Assembly: GCA_004356685.1 (NCBI GenBank)
Contig: SMWS01000004.1
Location: 1 to 6,324 of the forward strand
Direction: 5' to 3'
DNA from: Deltaproteobacteria bacterium
GTDB taxonomy: Bacteria > Desulfobacterota_D > UBA1144 > Nemesobacterales > N074bin48
Length of the DNA: 6,324 bases
Shown here one piece after another: positions 1-6,240 of this stretch. The notes below the pieces were generated by a model. The model had not been told where the DNA came from and made no database searches. It worked only from the letters and a program-made list of their open reading frames with translations. A program made the translations under genes and the position numbers. Numbering within the stretch: the first letter of the stretch is position 1; each line of letters opens with the position of its first letter.

Positions 1-993
1 ACAGTCGTCAAAGCTGATGCTTATGGTCATGGTGCTGTAAAGGTTAGTAAAACTCTGCAGGAAGTGGGATGTGATTTGTTTGGGGTTGCTACGGTTGATG
101 AAGCATTAGAACTGCGTGAGTCCGATATTAAAGCTCCAATTCTTATATTGAGCGGCATAACTTCAGATGAAATTACTACAGTAGTAAAACACAATCTAAC
201 TCCTATAGTATTTTCACTAGATTTACTTAAAAAATTAGATAGTTACGCTTCAAAAAATAATATAAGAATTAAGTATCATTTAAAGATTGATACTGGCATG
301 AACAGGCTTGGTGTAGATAGTAATAAATTATATGAATATATTTCGGAAATAAAAAATCTAAATAATGTGATTATGGAAGGGGCTTTTACTCATCTATCAA
401 GCGCAGACATTGATAAGGCTTATACAATGGAGCAAATATCGTTATATAAGCAGTCATTGAATACTTTAAATGCTTTGGGTTATAAACCCACTTATGAACA
501 TGCCGCAAATAGTGCAGCACTGCAAAGATACAGGGATTCGCATTTTAATTTAGTCAGACCAGGCATAATGATTTATGGTGCCTGCGGGGCTGAAGATGTC
601 TATTTGCATCCTGTTATGAAACTGAAATCAAAAATTATTCAGATTAAGCAACTGCCAAAAGGATCACCCGTAAGTTACGGTGGAACATTTGTTACTGACA
701 GACTAACACGTATAGCTGTAATCCCGATTGGTTATGCAGATGGTTATATGAGACATCTAACCAACAAGGCTGTGGTTTCAATAGGTGGTTCTACAGCACC
801 TGTCATAGGAAGGGTTTGTATGGATCTTACAATTATAGATATTACTGATTTAAAATATATTAGTGTAGGTGATGAAGTTGTACTTTTTGGAGATAAAAAT
901 ATAAGCGTAGATAAGTTAGCATCTCTTGCCGATACTATTTCTTATGAACTACTGTCAATTGTTGGCAAAAGAGTACGAAGGGTTTATCTATAA
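1..993 (+). CDS. alr: Alanine racemase, 5' end cut by the window edge
   Basis: PLP-dependent enzyme of the cytoplasm that interconverts L- and D-alanine, supplying D-alanine for peptidoglycan. The frame is open from base 1, so the gene begins outside the window; the GTG at 64 is an internal valine, not a start. The 330 visible residues begin three residues before the PLP-binding lysine (VVKADAYGHG, Lys at bases 10-12). By family numbering (lysine near 39) about 35 residues are missing. Other landmarks are in order: DTGMNRLGV (from 289), the THLSSAD histidine segment, HAANSAA (499-519), the phosphate-site arginine in FNLVRPGI, the catalytic-base tyrosine of VSYGG (676-678), IGYADGY, GRVCMD and the C-terminal SYELLSIVGKRVRRVY. 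Both catalytic bases (Lys and Tyr) are present, so the enzyme should be active. It lies 51 bases upstream of the repeat-protein gene on the same strand, with no clear terminator between. Identity is secure; an alr versus dadX role cannot be told from this sequence. Confidence 0.97.
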   Translation, partial: TVVKADAYGHGAVKVSKTLQEVGCDLFGVATVDEALELRESDIKAPILILSGITSDEITTVVKHNLTPIVFSLDLLKKLDSYASKNNIRIKYHLKIDTGMNRLGVDSNKLYEYISEIKNLNNVIMEGAFTHLSSADIDKAYTMEQISLYKQSLNTLNALGYKPTYEHAANSAALQRYRDSHFNLVRPGIMIYGACGAEDVYLHPVMKLKSKIIQIKQLPKGSPVSYGGTFVTDRLTRIAVIPIGYADGYMRHLTNKAVVSIGGSTAPVIGRVCMDLTIIDITDLKYISVGDEVVLFGDKNISVDKLASLADTISYELLSIVGKRVRRVYL

Positions 994-1044
994 TTTATAG
1001 TATTATAGTATCAGATATATTATACTTTAGGCTTAATCAATAAT

Positions 1045-2469
1045 ATGCTAAAAAAGTTTGCTCTAATTCTTATTATTACTGTACTTTTATCTACATCTTC
1101 TTTGTTTGCAATTTGTGAAGAGGTTAACTTAGGACCTCTGTTTAATTATAAGAGCTACCCAAATGAGAATAAAAAAGATATTACAGCGCTTGGGCCTTTT
1201 TTTATTTATAAATTAGATGGTAAACATAAAGAATACGGATTCAGACCCCTTTTTTACTATGAAAATGACTTAGATAAAGATAAAACAGATATTGATATCT
1301 TATACCCGTTTGCCGGCTATCAGAGGCACAAAAATAACAGGGATTTCAACATTTTTTTCTTTTTAACTTATAAGTCCAGGTATAGAGATAGCTATGTACA
1401 AAGAGATTTTAATATTTTTCCTTTCTTATTTTCCAGATTTTCAAATAGTGATGAAGATGACTATTTTGCACTGTTCCCGCTTTATGGAAATTTAAAAAAT
1501 AAATTTCATAAAGACCGAATCAAATTTATTTTATTTCCACTATTTCTACAGACTCAGAGTGATGGTGAAACCAATAATCATATTCTCTGGCCATTTTTTG
1601 GATATTATACAGGTGAGGGTGTAGAAGGTTTTAAAATATGGCCATTTTATGGCTATAAAAAAAAGAAAAACCCTTATCTAGACGACAAGTTCGTACTTTG
1701 GCCCTTTTATGTAAAGAGGGAAAAACAGTTTTATGACCAGCAGGTTAGTTATGTTTCATACCTGCCGTTTTATTCAGAATTGGATTCTATAAATATAAAT
1801 CATAAATCATACTTATGGCCCTTTTTTAGCAAATATAATGATAAGAAAAATGGATTTCAAAGAATTGATGCTCCCTGGCCTTTGTTTAATATGACTAGAG
1901 GTAAAAAATATGAAAATCGGTTATTTCCTTTTTTTGCAACCGAGAAATCAGGCGAGGATAAAGATGGATATTTCCTATGGCCACTATATAGTTATAAGAT
2001 ATCTGATTTTGATGATTATAAGATCTCAAAAAAGTATTACCTGCTTTTTTTGTATAAAGATATAAAGGAAATCCCTAAAAATATAAATGGTCGTTCTTCA
2101 AGAAGAATAGATCTGTGGCCATTATTTTCTTATAATAGAGACAGAATGGGTAACAGGTATATAAACTTCCTTTCAATTTTAGAACCGTTTTTACGCGACA
2201 ACAAACCCATAAAAAACAACTTTTCATCTTTTTGGACATTATATGAAAATAAAAAGTTGGTAACCGGAGAAGAAACAACTAGTATATTATGGAATACATA
2301 CAGAAGCAGAAAATTAGATGGAAACAGGTTGATTCGGATAAATCTGCTGTTTCCACTGTTTGAATACAGTAAAAATGAGAATATGAAAATCTATAAGTTC
2401 TTTGGAGGAATTATAGAGTACAAAATAATAAAGGTTATAAGTACAAAAGACTTAGCATTTCTGAATTAA
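1045..2469 (+). CDS. Exported protein of about 23 aromatic WPFF/FPLF-type repeats, function unknown
   Basis: 474 residues; I do not recognise a named family. Residues 1-22 form a signal peptide (MLKK, a hydrophobic stretch, then SSLFA), with likely cleavage after Ala22. Cys24 follows but has no proper lipobox, so a lipoprotein is unlikely. From residue 27 on, the chain is a tandem array of units of about 19 residues. Each has a hydrophobic/aromatic core of the form x-P-[LF]-[FY] followed by a charged, Lys/Asp/Asn/Gly-rich turn. Eighteen units keep the proline (residues 31, 51, 68, 88, 126, 145, 165, 183, 200, 220, 241, 259, 279, 295, 313, 359, 381, 437); about five more are degenerate. The alternation of strand-like cores and polar turns suggests consecutive beta-strands, either an outer-membrane barrel or a periplasmic beta-repeat surface. 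Against a classic barrel, the protein ends in LAFLN rather than a terminal aromatic residue. The start is the first Met of the signal peptide; its ribosome site is weak (AGG 13 bases upstream). It lies just upstream of mlaE, which suggests a role in envelope lipid transport (inference). Confidence 0.9.
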   Translation: MLKKFALILIITVLLSTSSLFAICEEVNLGPLFNYKSYPNENKKDITALGPFFIYKLDGKHKEYGFRPLFYYENDLDKDKTDIDILYPFAGYQRHKNNRDFNIFFFLTYKSRYRDSYVQRDFNIFPFLFSRFSNSDEDDYFALFPLYGNLKNKFHKDRIKFILFPLFLQTQSDGETNNHILWPFFGYYTGEGVEGFKIWPFYGYKKKKNPYLDDKFVLWPFYVKREKQFYDQQVSYVSYLPFYSELDSININHKSYLWPFFSKYNDKKNGFQRIDAPWPLFNMTRGKKYENRLFPFFATEKSGEDKDGYFLWPLYSYKISDFDDYKISKKYYLLFLYKDIKEIPKNINGRSSRRIDLWPLFSYNRDRMGNRYINFLSILEPFLRDNKPIKNNFSSFWTLYENKKLVTGEETTSILWNTYRSRKLDGNRLIRINLLFPLFEYSKNENMKIYKFFGGIIEYKIIKVISTKDLAFLN

Positions 2470-2499
2470 CAATAAACTGTAGTCATTTTAAATCTTAAT

Positions 2500-3270
2500 A
2501 TGTTAAAGAGCATAAATTCCCTGTTTAATATAATAGGGGGAATATTAAATATATTAACTGAGAGTATTTATTGGTCGAAAGACTGCATTATCAATAGAGA
2601 TAAAATATATTTCCAGATTCTCAATATTGGAAGCAACACTATTCCAGTTGCAGCCCTTATCTCTCTTTTTATAGGCGGAGTATTGGCTCTTCAAACCGGC
2701 CCACAACTGGCAGCGTTTGGTATTGAGGAAAATATTGGTGGAATTGTAGGGCTTTCGATGGTTAAAGAACTGGGCCCTGTAATGGCGGCTATTTTGGTTG
2801 CAGGCAGAATTGGTTCGGCAATGACTGCCGAGATTAGTTCTATGACAGTTTATGAAGAAGTCGATGCTTTAAAGACAATGGACATAAATCCCGTTAAATA
2901 TCTTGTAATGCCAAGATTTATAGCAGTTATCTTAGTGATGCCTATTTTAGTTGTATTTATGGACGTGGTTGGATGGTTTGGAGGGGCTGCTGTGTCTTCA
3001 GCTAATCAGGATATACATGTTGCTTATTCTATATACTTCAAAAATTTAAAAGAGCTTGTAGATTTTATTGCTGTACTTAACGGAATGATAAAATCTGTCT
3101 TTTTTGGTATCCTTATTATAACAATCTGCGGTTATGTTGGACTTAGTACAAAAGGAGGGCCAAGGGAAATAGGAACTTCGGTAACAAAAGCAGTAGTTCT
3201 GTGTTTTGTTTCAATTTTGATATCTGATTACTTTATTACAAGATTTTTATTTCTTATAGGATTAGATTAG
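2500..3270 (+). CDS. mlaE: MlaE-type ABC transporter permease (phospholipid transport)
   Basis: Integral inner-membrane permease of the MlaFEDB/TTG2 family. It acts as a dimer that passes phospholipid between the inner membrane and the MCE ring. At 256 residues it has normal family length. The N-terminal interfacial helix lies around residues 1-30. Hydrophobic segments lie near 45-65, 90-108, 138-165, 192-215 and 228-253. The family signature is unmistakable at about 88-142: KELGPVMAAILVAGRIGSA, then AEISSMTVYEEVDALKTM, then NPVKYLVMPR. The C-terminal part carries GGPREIGTSVTKAVV and the final ISDYFIT helix, also typical. The conserved acidic coupling region (EEVDAL) is intact. It starts 30 bases after the repeat-protein stop with no clear Shine-Dalgarno sequence, and ends 4 bases before the ATPase gene, consistent with co-transcription and coupled translation. 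Confidence 0.96.
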   Translation: MLKSINSLFNIIGGILNILTESIYWSKDCIINRDKIYFQILNIGSNTIPVAALISLFIGGVLALQTGPQLAAFGIEENIGGIVGLSMVKELGPVMAAILVAGRIGSAMTAEISSMTVYEEVDALKTMDINPVKYLVMPRFIAVILVMPILVVFMDVVGWFGGAAVSSANQDIHVAYSIYFKNLKELVDFIAVLNGMIKSVFFGILIITICGYVGLSTKGGPREIGTSVTKAVVLCFVSILISDYFITRFLFLIGLD

Positions 3271-3274
3271 AAAT

Positions 3275-4066
3275 ATGGAAACAAACAGGCAACACAGAAA
3301 ATTAGATAATAACAATATTATCAGTTATTTAAGCGGCAAACCTGTAAGTATTGTTGTATCAAACATCTCTAAGTCATTTGGTAGTAATCAGGTATTGAGA
3401 AATCTTACCTTAGAGGTGAATTCCTCTGAGACCCTTGTTATACTCGGAAAGAGCGGTTCTGGAAAAAGTGTACTTCTAAAACATATTATAGGGTTAATCA
3501 GCCCGGATACCGGCAGTATATATATAAACGGAGATAATGTAACTCAGCAATTTGATAGAGCAAAACATAAGGTTGCAATGGTATTTCAGTCATCAGCACT
3601 GCTAAATTCAATCACAGTAAAAGAGAACGTAGCTCTTTATTTAAAAGAACATAGGATTATTTCAGACGAGCAAAAGTTATCGTCTCTTGTCTCTTCCTGT
3701 CTATCGATAGTTGATCTTGAAGGAAAAGAAGACATTATGCCTTCAAACCTGAGCGGTGGAATGAAAAAGAGAGTAGCTGTAGCAAGGGCGCTTATGATGA
3801 ATCCCGATCTGATTTTATTTGATGAACCCACCGCAGGGCTTGACCCCATGATGGTAGGAAATATTGCAGAACTTATAAATGGTTTAAAGCAGAATGTTAA
3901 AGTAACTCAAATTGTCGTTACTCATAACGTAAATTTAGCATCTAAAATAGCGGATAGAATAGCTATACTGTATAATGGTAAAATATTGAGTATAGGCACA
4001 TTTGATGAAATGAGGCTTAGCACCGAACCTGAAATCAGGCAATTCTTTGATTCAAGTTTAAATTAA
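3275..4066 (+). CDS. mlaF: MlaF-type ABC transporter ATP-binding protein
   Basis: Cytoplasmic ATPase that powers the MlaE permease. 263 residues with every nucleotide-binding motif intact: Walker A GKSGSGKS (58-65, Lys64), Q-loop Gln105 in VFQSSALLNSITVKENV, signature LSGGM (159-163) followed by KKRVAVARAL, Walker B LILFDEP (179-185, catalytic Glu184), D-loop GLDP (188-191) and switch His217. The LSGGMKKR form and the ENVA segment after the Q-loop are typical of MlaF/TTG2A rather than of importers. The fold proper begins near residue 24 (VSIVVSNISKSFG), so there is a polar, Asn-rich N-terminal extension of roughly 20 residues compared with Escherichia coli MlaF. No in-frame ATG, GTG or TTG lies between the ATG at 3275 and the start of the fold, so the extension is probably real. 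The ATG is 4 bases after the mlaE stop. The C-terminal EIRQFFDSSL ending is also family-like. Confidence 0.96.
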   Translation: METNRQHRKLDNNNIISYLSGKPVSIVVSNISKSFGSNQVLRNLTLEVNSSETLVILGKSGSGKSVLLKHIIGLISPDTGSIYINGDNVTQQFDRAKHKVAMVFQSSALLNSITVKENVALYLKEHRIISDEQKLSSLVSSCLSIVDLEGKEDIMPSNLSGGMKKRVAVARALMMNPDLILFDEPTAGLDPMMVGNIAELINGLKQNVKVTQIVVTHNVNLASKIADRIAILYNGKILSIGTFDEMRLSTEPEIRQFFDSSLN

Positions 4067-4067
4067 G

Positions 4068-4075
4068 AAAGGGGG
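4068..4075 (+). promoter_or_regulatory. Strong ribosome binding site of the mlaD-type gene
   Basis: The purine run AAAGGGGG sits 6 bases before the ATG at 4082, straight after the mlaF stop (TAA 4064-4066). It is the only strong Shine-Dalgarno sequence in the cluster; the other starts have weak or no matches. This fits a need for more MCE protein (which forms a hexamer in known systems) than permease or ATPase, which is an inference. It also fixes the start codon. Confidence 0.75.
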
Positions 4076-4081
4076 TTATCT

Positions 4082-5074
4082 ATGAATAACAATTCAAAAG
4101 CCGGACTATTTTTCTTATTAGGATTCCTATTGCTTTTATTTGTGTTTGAATTTGTGGGAGATATTCCTTTTTTTGACAGTAGCAAGCAATATCGCGCTTA
4201 TTTTAAGAATGTAACTGAACTCAGAGTGGGCAATCCCGTTAAGTTGTCCGGTGTAGAGGTTGGAAAGATAACTGGAATTAAAATAGATAAAAACCATATT
4301 GAAGTTTCTATGAAAGTAAATAAAGATGTGCCGGTAAAACAAGATTCAAAGGCTACTATACGGCTTACAAGCTTGCTTGGTATAAGCTACCTAAACTTGA
4401 GCTTTGGATCTGATGACAGCCAGCTTGCCCTTGCAGGCTCCACACTGCCCAGTGATGAGCCAGCAGATATAAATGAGATATTATCGAACGTTCAAAATAC
4501 TATAAGCTCTATAAGCTCCACTTTTGAGACTTTTGATATATTTGGTGAAAACAAAGAGGATGTATCGAGTCTTATTAAAAATCTAAATACTGTTGTAAAA
4601 AACCTGTCTGAGGGCAAAGGAACGTTGGGCAAGCTAATTAATGATGACACGCTATATAACGATGTAACAAGCACTTTTGCAAACATTAATGATATCACCA
4701 GTTCTTTGAAGAGTGGTAAGGGAACAATGGGTAAATTACTCAATGATGAGTCTTTGTATAATGAAACAAGAGAGGCGATGATAAATCTCGGGAATTTTGC
4801 CAAAAACATAAGCCTTGAAGGCGGTACACTGGGCAAGCTTCTAAACGACGACACACTGTATGATGAAGCTACAGAAGCCGCAATAAACCTTAATTCTATC
4901 TTAAAAAAGATTAACAGTGGTGAAGGCACACTTGGTAAACTTGTAAATGATGACTCTCTTTACCTGGACGCAAAAAATACATTACAGAAGGTTGATAAGA
5001 GTGTCGATACTATTGAAGACTTAGCGCCTCTAGGGATAGTAGGAACTGTATTTGGAGTGGTTAGTTTTTTCTAA
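4082..5074 (+). CDS. mlaD: MlaD-type MCE domain protein with long repeat-bearing C-terminal region
   Basis: Substrate-binding MCE subunit of the Mla transporter, anchored in the inner membrane and exposed to the periplasm; known relatives form hexameric rings over MlaE. A single membrane anchor spans residues 7-26 (AGLFFLLGFLLLLFVFEFVG). The MCE domain spans about 37-109, with VTELRVGNPVKLSGVEVGKI, then the lipid-pore loop region TSLLGISYLNLSFG. At 330 residues it is far longer than Escherichia coli MlaD (about 183). The extra part holds a Ser-rich helical stretch (about 126-175) and four repeats with the core G-x-G-T-[LM]-G-K-L-x-N-D-[DE]-[ST]-L-Y at 178-192, 212-226, 246-260 and 280-294. 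It ends in a hydrophobic tail (314-330). The extension recalls the helical needles of PqiB or mycobacterial Mce proteins, by analogy only. The start is fixed by a strong ribosome site. Its stop codon directly abuts the next gene. Confidence 0.95.
   Translation: MNNNSKAGLFFLLGFLLLLFVFEFVGDIPFFDSSKQYRAYFKNVTELRVGNPVKLSGVEVGKITGIKIDKNHIEVSMKVNKDVPVKQDSKATIRLTSLLGISYLNLSFGSDDSQLALAGSTLPSDEPADINEILSNVQNTISSISSTFETFDIFGENKEDVSSLIKNLNTVVKNLSEGKGTLGKLINDDTLYNDVTSTFANINDITSSLKSGKGTMGKLLNDESLYNETREAMINLGNFAKNISLEGGTLGKLLNDDTLYDEATEAAINLNSILKKINSGEGTLGKLVNDDSLYLDAKNTLQKVDKSVDTIEDLAPLGIVGTVFGVVSFF
4613..4963 (+). repeat. Four in-frame 102-base (34-residue) repeats within the MCE protein gene
   Basis: Four copies of a 15-residue core, roughly GKGTLGKLINDDTLY, begin at residues 178, 212, 246 and 280 of the MCE protein, a spacing of exactly 34 residues each time. 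The linkers are amphipathic and helix-like (for example NDVTSTFANINDITSSLK). At DNA level the copies use many different synonymous codons, so they are old and held by selection on the protein rather than being a fresh tandem duplication. Confidence 0.93.
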
Positions 5075-6004
5075 ATGGTTTTAAAAGAAATAAAGATATC
5101 AGATATTGATATATATAATCCCAAATTTATAGTTCCATACAAAAAGATCCCGACTGAATTAGTTAATTCCATAAAAGATATTGGAATTATAAACCCTCCA
5201 ATTGTTATAACAAACGATAAGCAATATTTTATTCTGACAGGATTTAAACGTATTAGTATTTCGCAAGAACTGGGTTTTAAAACTGTATTTTGTAAAGTGA
5301 AAAGTGAAAATGAAACTTCTTTTGATGAATGTATAAAAATAATCTATGAAGACAATAAAGATAGATATACTGACATTGAAATTGGTGAACTGTGTCGAAA
5401 ACATATAGATAATGGAAATGATGTTAAGCAGTTTTTAAAATTAATTGATTATCATACTACTGAAAGAAACATTCAGAGATTCACATATTTATCAAATATA
5501 GATTCTAGAATAACAAATTATTATCTGGATGAAAAGTTAAACCCCGAGCAATGCTTTCTGCTTTCACAAATTAACATAGTAGATGCTTTACTTCTTATAA
5601 TCAAAGTTATTGTTCCTTTCAGGTTTAACACAAATGAAACTAGAGAACTTTTAAGTGAATTGAATGATATTTCAATAAGAGACGATATATCTATATCGCA
5701 AATAGTTGAAAACATTCTAAATATGCAAGAACAGAGTACTAAGAACGGTATTAGACTTGATATTAAAAAATTAAGAAGCCCGAGACTTGTAGAAGTTGAA
5801 AAAGAATATAATCAAATAGTTAAGGGTCTAAAGCTTCCAAAGGGTGTTTTAATCAGTTATTCGCCTTATTTTGAAAACAACTATATTGAGGTAAAAGCAA
5901 GAATTGATAATGAAAACAAACTGAATGAATTAAAAATCCTTTTTGAGAATGAAGATAATTTTAAAAGATTGTTAGATTTAATCAGATTAGTGAGAGGGGA
6001 GTAA
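5075..6004 (+). CDS. Divergent ParB-like protein (ParB N-terminal, HTH and ParB-like C-terminal regions)
   Basis: 309 residues with a ParB/Spo0J-type layout. Residues 3-75 form the ParB N-terminal domain: IPTELVNSIKDIGIINPPIV matches the 'ELAESI..GLLQPI.V' segment, and LTGFKRISISQELGFKTV sits where ParB has GERRxRAaxxLG. Residues 92-97 (EDNKDR) match the ENxxR box. Residues 98-165 resemble the KorB/ParB helix-turn-helix domain, with KQFLKLIDYHTTERNIQRFTYL as recognition unit and YYLDEKLNPEQCFLL after it. Residues 232-305 (SPRLVEVEKEYNQIVKGL, then strands and a final helix) resemble the ParB C-terminal dimerisation domain. Known ParB proteins bind parS DNA and act as CTP-driven clamps. Here the glutamate of GERR is replaced by Phe57 and the ENxxR glutamate by Asp93, so hydrolysis may be altered. 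No ParA is in the window. The ATG at 5075 directly follows the mlaD stop (TAA-ATG) without a strong ribosome site, so translation is probably coupled. Role in this operon unknown; DNA-binding regulator and membrane-linked clamp are both possible. Confidence 0.85.
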   Translation: MVLKEIKISDIDIYNPKFIVPYKKIPTELVNSIKDIGIINPPIVITNDKQYFILTGFKRISISQELGFKTVFCKVKSENETSFDECIKIIYEDNKDRYTDIEIGELCRKHIDNGNDVKQFLKLIDYHTTERNIQRFTYLSNIDSRITNYYLDEKLNPEQCFLLSQINIVDALLLIIKVIVPFRFNTNETRELLSELNDISIRDDISISQIVENILNMQEQSTKNGIRLDIKKLRSPRLVEVEKEYNQIVKGLKLPKGVLISYSPYFENNYIEVKARIDNENKLNELKILFENEDNFKRLLDLIRLVRGE

Positions 6005-6022
6005 AGCGCAATAAGAATTCTT

Positions 6023-6070
6023 TTAGATTGCGTCAAGCCGAATTAATTTGAGAATCTAATTGTTGTTGTT
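6023..6070 (+). terminator. Possible plus-strand terminator after the operon
   Basis: Nineteen bases after the last plus-strand stop, TTAGATT (6023-6029) pairs with AATCTAA (6053-6059), and an inner stem TCAA (6033-6036) pairs with TTGA (6048-6051). The stretch that follows, TGTTGTTGTTT, is T-rich but interrupted. The stem is AT-rich with a small internal loop, so this is a weak candidate; the operon may instead end at the hairpin at 6179-6205. Confidence 0.3.
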
Positions 6071-6173
6071 TCGTTGTAATTAGTGCTAGTATTTCAAATA
6101 AGATAATAATTATATACCTTTTTTAATCAATTAAGTGGGAAGCTATTATTGATATAATATATATATCAGGCAT

Positions 6174-6205
6174 AAAAAAAGGTGACTATAGAATTTAGTC
6201 ACCTT
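6174..6205 (-). terminator. Intrinsic terminator of the minus-strand gene
   Basis: A perfect 10-bp stem, AAGGTGACTA (6179-6188) with TAGTCACCTT (6196-6205), encloses a 7-base loop. On the minus strand the stem is followed by a run of seven T (plus-strand A run 6174-6180). It lies 35 bases beyond the minus-strand stop codon, the expected layout for rho-independent termination. On the plus strand the bases after the hairpin (CTTAGTTTGTG) are less T-rich, so it may work in both directions but is best for the minus strand. Confidence 0.85.
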
Positions 6206-6240
6206 CTTAGTTTGTGTTAGATTTTATATATTCAAATGAC

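Larger units (their letters stand above)
6005..6240. other. Intergenic region between convergent genes
   Basis: AT-rich gap with no convincing coding frame. It holds the weak plus-strand hairpin near its left end, an AT-only hairpin at 6150-6168 (TGATATA with TATATCA) and the strong minus-strand terminator. The space between about 6071 and 6149 shows nothing I can interpret. Confidence 0.7.

Noticed and set aside
64..66. GTG as the start codon of the alanine racemase
   Set aside because: The frame is open back to base 1 and the residues before it include the essential PLP-lysine motif, so this is an internal valine.
995..1010. Tandem 8-base repeat TTATAGTA x2 as an operator
   Set aside because: Simple AT-rich sequence; two short copies are expected by chance in such a background and it has no dyad.
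1108..1116. Cys24 after the signal peptide as a lipoprotein site
   Set aside because: The preceding residues Phe-Ala-Ile do not fit a lipobox; ordinary signal peptidase cleavage after Ala22 is more likely.
1657..1670. A-run (8 A, G, 5 A) as a phase-variation switch in the repeat protein
   Set aside because: The run is short, encodes a plausible Lys-rich turn, and similar A/T runs occur throughout this AT-rich window.
3637..3849. 70-codon open frame on the minus strand inside mlaF
   Set aside because: Antisense to the conserved signature and Walker B region; a shadow of a certain gene.
4492..4929. 145-codon open frame on the minus strand inside the MCE protein gene
   Set aside because: It lies fully antisense to a well-supported gene, its Ser/Leu/Pro pattern mirrors the repeated sense codons, and it has no recognisable domain.
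6007..6032. CGCAAT/ATTGCG hairpin as the operon terminator
   Set aside because: Six-bp stem with a 14-base loop and no T run after it; it also overlaps the better paired stem starting at 6023.
6153..6158. Perfect TATAAT as a promoter -10 box
   Set aside because: It sits in an AT-only palindrome without a good -35 partner and would fire into the terminator with no plus-strand gene following.
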